DNA of 64,000 nucleotides, from contig NTMA01000037.1 in NCBI GenBank assembly GCA_002917075.1, positions 1-64,000 on the forward strand, read 5' to 3'. Shown here one piece after another: positions 59,183 to 64,000 of this stretch. The notes beneath the pieces were generated by a model. That model made no database searches. It worked only from the letters and a program-made list of their open reading frames with translations, and was not told the DNA's origin. This DNA comes from Hawksworthiomyces lignivorus. Its lineage: Eukaryota; Ascomycota; Sordariomycetes; Ophiostomatales; Ophiostomataceae. The first letter of the stretch is position 1. Each line of letters begins with the position of its first letter. Position numbers and translations under genes: made by a program.

Positions 59183-60965
59183 TTAGTCAAAGAGACCAAA
59201 TTTGCGAACCTAAAGAGCATTAGAGGCGTGACACAGGTTGGAAATTGTATAAAAGCTGGTGAGCGAAAATGTACCTGTGTGAGGCGCTGCGTAGGATCCA
59301 ATCCTTTAGACAAATCTACGGGTGCCTGCACATCGTCTTGAGCCTCCTGGCCGGTGCTGATAGGCACAAACGTCAACTCCTGCACCGAGCAGAGTTAGCA
59401 CTTGTCATGTTTCAAGGGGAAAATATTAAAAATCAAAAAGGTCTCATACCGGCTGAAGGCTCTCGTCCCACTCGATTTGAACAAACCCAGGGTTTTCCTC
59501 GTCTGGATTCACAGGTTCCCACTGGCTGTCTTCGTCGAAAAGAGCCTCCATTCTTATAGTGGATGGTGGTACTGGCTGGGGCCTCATCTCAAAGTCCGGG
59601 TGTTGTTCTGCCGATGGTTTTGGTCCCGTCGGCTGTGTAGCTGATGGTGTGCCGCCTTTGGAAGCCAACGGCTCCTTGTCTAGTTCCGCGGCTGTTTGCC
59701 GAGCACTGTCAGCTGGAGCAACACTAGCTGAGAGTTGTCCAGCTGAGCCAGTTGATTTTGCCGTGCCAGCATTCTTCGTCCTGGATTTGGTCTTCTTAGG
59801 ATCCGAGTCTCCTTTACTGCCGAGCGTCATGAGAATGAACTGGCAAAACAGTCCATTCTCGTTGTAGGAGAACCTCAATGGACGCCAGGGTTCTGAATAA
59901 TGAGCTGAGATGTCGCCAGTCGTCGTGCACGCGTGCTGTATGATCGCACGAAAGTCTTTAACATTTATAATGATATGGTGCTTGTCCTCGACTTCAATGT
60001 TATCAAAATCGTCCATTTTCACAGCAATGGATGTGTGCAGATTCATGTTCAAGATGCCTCAAACATCACAGTTAGCACAAAGGGAGAAAAGGTAGAACAA
60101 TGATAGTTCCTCGAGCAGGCAGCATACCTTCTGTCTTTGTATACTGCTTTTCAGTAAAGACGGTGAGATTCACAACTCCATGCCCCTCAGTGTTGATGTC
60201 GAGCAGCTCGACTTTCGGCCCAAAGTGCTCCATCAGGCGCCGCAGCGTGTGTGCAGAGATAGACCAACGATTTTCTGCCTTGGATTCGTCAAACTTGGCC
60301 ACTATGGGAGCCTTAGCCTCGAAAGGAATAGCATGTGTAGCAGTGACGCCTAAAAGAAGTGAAAGTCAGCAAGATGTGATCAGGCCATATTTCATCTTAG
60401 AAAGGCAGGAGAAAATGTACCGTTTCTCCATGCGATCTTTGCAACAAACCGGCTTTTCTTTCCAGGCCCGTCGTCGATTGATACATCGCATCGTTCGATG
60501 CTTGAGTCAACATTCGTGCCTCTGCCTGTATCGCCGCCTGCTCTGCTCCGAAATATAGACAGGAGTGACTGAAGGACTGTCAGTGGGAAGCAGAGAGAAA
60601 GGGGCAACCTAACACAGAAAAGCCCAAGAACCAAACGCAAAATACGAACCCGAATGTATATGAAGCAAAAAAACTTGTCGGGGGCCCGTGTACTTCCTTC
60701 ATACTTGTACCGGAAGAAGTTTGAAGAGGTGAAAGTGAACGAAACAAAAGCTGATTTGGTCGCGTTCAGCGCGCTCAGGATAAGCTGTTGCAAGGTGAGC
60801 GACAACTTCTGGCGGTTACGACATCAAGAGCCTGCAGGGTGTCCTACTTACTCTATCTTTTCTGGCATCTAACGAAACATCCTCACTAAACCTCAAGATG
60901 CAGGCCAGCGCGTTCTGAAAGGCTACCACGCCCTCGTCGGTGAGGGTGAACGATACGATAGCCAT
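59183..60965 (-). CDS. rad9: RAD9, subunit of the 9-1-1 checkpoint clamp
   Basis: Rad9 forms the PCNA-like ring with Hus1 and Rad1 that marks damaged DNA and recruits checkpoint kinases. Seven exons: 60965-60852, 60784-60650, 60568-60421, 60349-60128, 60057-59450, 59379-59275 and 59209-59183; 452 aa. It starts MAIVSFTLTDEGVVAFQNA. The clamp fold fills about residues 1-270, with LILSALNATKSAF, SLLSIFRSR, HTLRRLMEHFGP and FRAIIQHACTTTGDIS. The tail is disordered and rich in Ser, Pro, Lys, as expected for the phosphorylated C-terminus. The last exon is 27 nt and gives the family end VRKFGLFD. Exon 2 ends at a weaker donor (GTTCGT); the alternative GTATTT would add a few residues. Confidence 0.92.
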
Positions 60966-61756
60966 GGCGTGTCGGCTGCTATGAAAACGCAACAAAGTTG
61001 ACAAGATAAATTAAACTGTAGCCTCTGCTGGCGAAAGAAAGGCGTCTACCAAGATGAAACACCCAGACGAGAACAGGAGAGCCAAAATACTGTGTTCTCG
61101 TGCCTTTTTTTTTTCTTGAGCTCTCCTCTCAACACTGAAAGATTTGTTTGGCCCGGCCAAAGGATTCACAAAAAAGGCAGGAACCAACCTGCTGTAGATA
61201 AAATGCAATCAGGAAGTTCCGCAAAGGCTCGCAGTTAACTTCCGGAAGGCTGTCCTATGTACCTGCTATCTCGTGAATAATTCTTCTCTTTGCCAGGACT
61301 TTATTTGTTGTATGTCTGTGTGTTTTCTTCTCTCTTTTTGAGCCTGTTAAGCAGAGGAATTGCCAAAATTACAAGCCCGACAAGAATCATCCAGTCGGCC
61401 TTCGCTACAGGCGCCCCAACATTTACTAGCCCGTTCTGACCGGCTGCCTGTGCTTAGCTACAGCGGAGCTCCCCTCCCTCCTCGTCTTAAAGATTTCCCC
61501 ACCTCTTCCAAAAAGAGACAGCTTTGACAATCCATTGCCCATTGCTCCGGGCCAGGTCGACAGCAGGCCGTTCGAAAAGGCGTAGCTCTTTAGACGAATA
61601 ATTTGCTTTCTATATTTGCTTTTTTGTGCCCTTCTGCAACTTTGAGGCCCTTCTTTCTGAGCTTTCTGCTTGCCCGGAGCGCAGTGCGAAGACACATCGC
61701 GTCCCCGCCTCAGGCGATTCTCTCTCCTTCCCATATACTATGCCAAGTTCGCAGCC
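60966..61756. promoter_or_regulatory. Divergent spacer between RAD9 and the F-box gene
   Basis: 791 bp between start codons, AT-rich with a T-tract near 61105. No MCB/DRE-like element is obvious. Confidence 0.5.
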
Positions 61757-63522
61757 ATGGATCCGACACTTCCGCTCGATATCTGGTGGCTGGTCTGCGC
61801 AGAACTGACAGCAGCACATGAAATCAATGCGCTCTACCAATTCTCCTTCACGAGCCGAATGATGGCAAACTTAGCCTTGCCAAAGTTGTACAGGTTAGCG
61901 CCACAAACACAGCAGCGATAAGCAGAGAGGCAGAGTCTGAGTGTTTCTCAGACGCCGTGCCCGTTCTAGATGAGTTTGCATAGACTGGTTCGCTGATTGC
62001 TGTTCGTCCTTGTAGTATTTACGACCAGGCCCCGGCAATCGACGCCTCTGCCTTCGGCCACCAGAAGCTGATCATCCTGTGGCGCACCCTCGTTCTCTCC
62101 AGCATGGGCAAGACGCTGTTTCCGTACTGCCTGTGGATACAGGATCTGAAGCTGAGCGACTTCCGAGAGCTCATTGCGTTTGCTGTGCGATACAACGCGC
62201 TGGACTTCTTCTTTGGCGGCGACATGGCCCCCTACCGGGTCATGCAGCAGTCGACCACGGCCAACGTGGTGACGAGGCAGAACCTGCCGCGCCTGGACGT
62301 GACGGCCATCAGCAACAAAGTGGGCGAGGCGATCACGCTCTTTGTCAAAGAGTCGGCCGACCAGGACAACCGTGCCGTGGCGCTGACGCACCTGGACGCG
62401 GAGACGATCCCGCGGGACGTGCTGCCGGTCTGGGTCTCCCGGCTGGCGACCCTGGTGTCCCTGCGCATCCAGGACGGCTCGGCCATCGGCGAAAAGGCGG
62501 CCGTCGCCATCCGCGACAACTGCCCTAGCTTTCAGGAGCTGACCTGCTTCTTCTGCGAAGGGCCGTCGGTGGACGAGGACCTGGCCGCCTTCTTCCGCAC
62601 GCTGCGGCCCAACACGCTGCAGGCCTTCAGCGTCAGCAGCCGCAACAACCTCGGCAAGGAGGCCCTCGCGGCGCTGTCGTGCCACGCCTCGTCCCTGAAG
62701 CGCCTAGGGCTCATGGGCCTGCAGAACACGGCGTTCGGCCACCTCGGCGCGCTGCGGCCGTGCGTGGCGCTCGAGCGCCTCGAGCTCGAGGGCGAGCGCT
62801 CTGCCACGGTGGACTGGCAGGCCGAGTACGAGGTGTCGTTTGCCGACACGGCCGCCTGGCTCGGCGCCTGCGCGTCGCTGGTCGGTCTCAAGCTGTGGAA
62901 CGTCCCCAGCGCCGCCGCCCTGCTCAAGATCGTGCTCAAGTCGGCCGCAGTGCGCCTGCGGACGCTCGACCTCAAGCTCATCGACGTGGACGACGGCTTC
63001 TACGCCTCCCTCGGCCAGCAGACAGCCCTCGAGAACTTCTTCATGCGGAGCAACGACGGCCAGCTGGACAACCCGTCGCCGCAGCACGCCCAGCTCGTCC
63101 GCTCCCTCTGCAAGTGCGAGCAGCTGCGGGTCCTCGACATCATGCAGACCGTGCTCATGGCGGACGACCTCCCCGTCTTGGCCGCCTCGCTCGAGAACCT
63201 CGAGGAGCTGAGCTTCGATGGAGACCTCATGGACGACTCCATCTTGGATTCCTTCCTGGCCATGCGCAAGCTGAAAACCATCAACATCGCCGCGAGCACC
63301 GCCTTCACGGTAGACGGCCTCCTCGAGTACATTAACAGCCTTGGCGCCATGGACAGGACAGGCGGCGGCGACTTCAGCCTGGCGATCATGAACCAGTCAC
63401 TGCAGGAGAAGATCTCGCCGGAAGAGGAGCAGTTTCTCATCAACCATGCCGAGGCCACGCTCGGCGGGAAAATCGAGATTGCTTACCCGGAAGAAGAGCA
63501 CGAGAGCGACTTCTCGGATTAA
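61757..63522 (+). CDS. F-box/LRR-like protein
   Basis: Exons 61757-61893 and 62016-63522 (122-nt intron, donor GTTAGC, phase 2) give 547 aa. The first 45 residues (MDPTLPLDIWWLVCAEL and so on) resemble a short F-box, with the start PLDIWWLV typical of fungal F-box proteins. The rest is leucine-rich with LRR-like units such as LKRLGLMGLQNTAF, LERLELEG, LRTLDLKLID, LRVLDIMQ and LEELSFDGD. The acidic C-terminus ends EEEHESDFSD. Such proteins are substrate receptors of SCF ubiquitin ligases; the substrate cannot be inferred. The frame is intact and GC-rich. Call: F-box moderate, LRR good. Confidence 0.8.
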
Positions 63523-63828
63523 TACGCACTATGACGATATGATAAGTGTGGACTATGTGTATTGGATTTTGCATGGCATGTTTTGGGAAGCGGCGTGTTA
63601 CGGCGTTAGATCATGATAGGTGGTTTATTGTGGATTTTCGAGGGTGTGCAAAAAGATATATTCATGGTATATCAAACGCTTCTAGATGCAAATATATATG
63701 GTAGAGTATCATGACAATAAAATATAACAACAAGAAAGCCAGACAAGTTTCGTCGGCATGAAACCCGCTCGAGACCTCCACAGTGCTTCTTGAGATGCAA
63801 CCACAGCTTTCCGTAAGCTTAAAAAAAA
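63523..63828. other. Convergent 3' spacer
   Basis: 306 bp between the F-box gene stop and the stop of the edge gene. It is AT-rich, with ATATATAT and AATAAA-like motifs at about 63690-63725 fitting poly(A) signals. Confidence 0.55.
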
Positions 63829-64000
63829 TTACGATGTAGAAACCCACGAAGGATCGATGCCTTCCATCGCATAGTCTGCCGCGGAAGGACCGGTCTTTCC
63901 GGACATGGTCAACCTATTCGGATTCATCTTCTCGTTCAGCTCCTCCGTGATATAGTCGACATCGACGCCTAGGTACTCCCGCAGGAATCTGCCGACGTCC
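63829..64000 (-). CDS. 3' end of an unrecognised gene, cut by the window edge
   Basis: The minus strand reads open from 64000 down to TAA at 63831-63829, about 57 codons. It shows DVGRFLREYLGVDVDY, then ITEELNEKMNPNRL, and ends IDPSWVSTS. The helical, charged composition looks like real coding sequence. No family is recognised and the 5' part lies outside the window. Confidence 0.65.
   Translation of the reverse strand, partial: DVGRFLREYLGVDVDYITEELNEKMNPNRLTMSGKTGPSAADYAMEGIDPSWVSTS

Overview
The window is chromosomal DNA of a filamentous ascomycete, most likely a Sordariomycete and perhaps Hypocreales (inference; no marker fixes the genus). The evidence is consistent across the window. 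Genes are widely spaced single units on both strands. Introns are mostly 60-175 nt, with GTAAGT/GTATGT-like donors and CTAAC/CTGAC branch sites. Coding exons are GC-rich, with frequent low-complexity Ala/Gln/Ser/acidic tracts. The families are typical of Pezizomycotina (SamB, TRI12-type MFS, AIM6, cyanase). I rebuilt 20 protein-coding genes, one short 26-codon gene and one gene cut by the right edge. Exon joins were placed by hand from splice signals and checked for reading phase.

Left part (2.5-16.1 kb): a Cys-rich single-pass membrane protein with a long Pro/Ser tail (+); the mRNA-export scaffold SAC3 (-); then LTV1 (-, 40S assembly) and LSG1 (+, 60S assembly), which diverge from a shared 589-bp promoter. 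A 5.3-kb gene-poor, CT-rich stretch precedes samB/MUB1 (+), which converges with EBP2 (-, another ribosome-assembly gene).

Middle part (26.8-44.2 kb) is gene-poor and looks more accessory. It holds a TRI12-like MFS exporter (+), a duplicated ABM-fold protein (+), cyanase (-) and an AIM6-like phosphodiesterase (-). At 35.58-35.66 kb on the minus strand is a 26-codon gene whose product ends in a canonical CaaX box (CLIM). It has a TATA box and a strong start context, and it looks like an a-factor-type lipopeptide pheromone precursor.

Right part (44.2-64 kb) is dense housekeeping: the FHA-RING ubiquitin ligase DMA1 (+); VPS16 (-) diverging from ATG16 (+), both serving vacuole and autophagy traffic; DOT1 (-); prephenate dehydrogenase TYR1 (-) diverging from an RCC1-repeat ATS1-like gene (+); RAD9 (-), whose stop lies 20 bp from that of the ATS1-like gene; an F-box/LRR-like protein (+); and the 3' end of an unrecognised gene (-).

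No rRNA, tRNA, CRISPR array or intact transposon was seen. The main surprises are the CaaX mini-gene, two pairs of CACGTG boxes with identical spacing, and the divergent pairs that share a cellular process.
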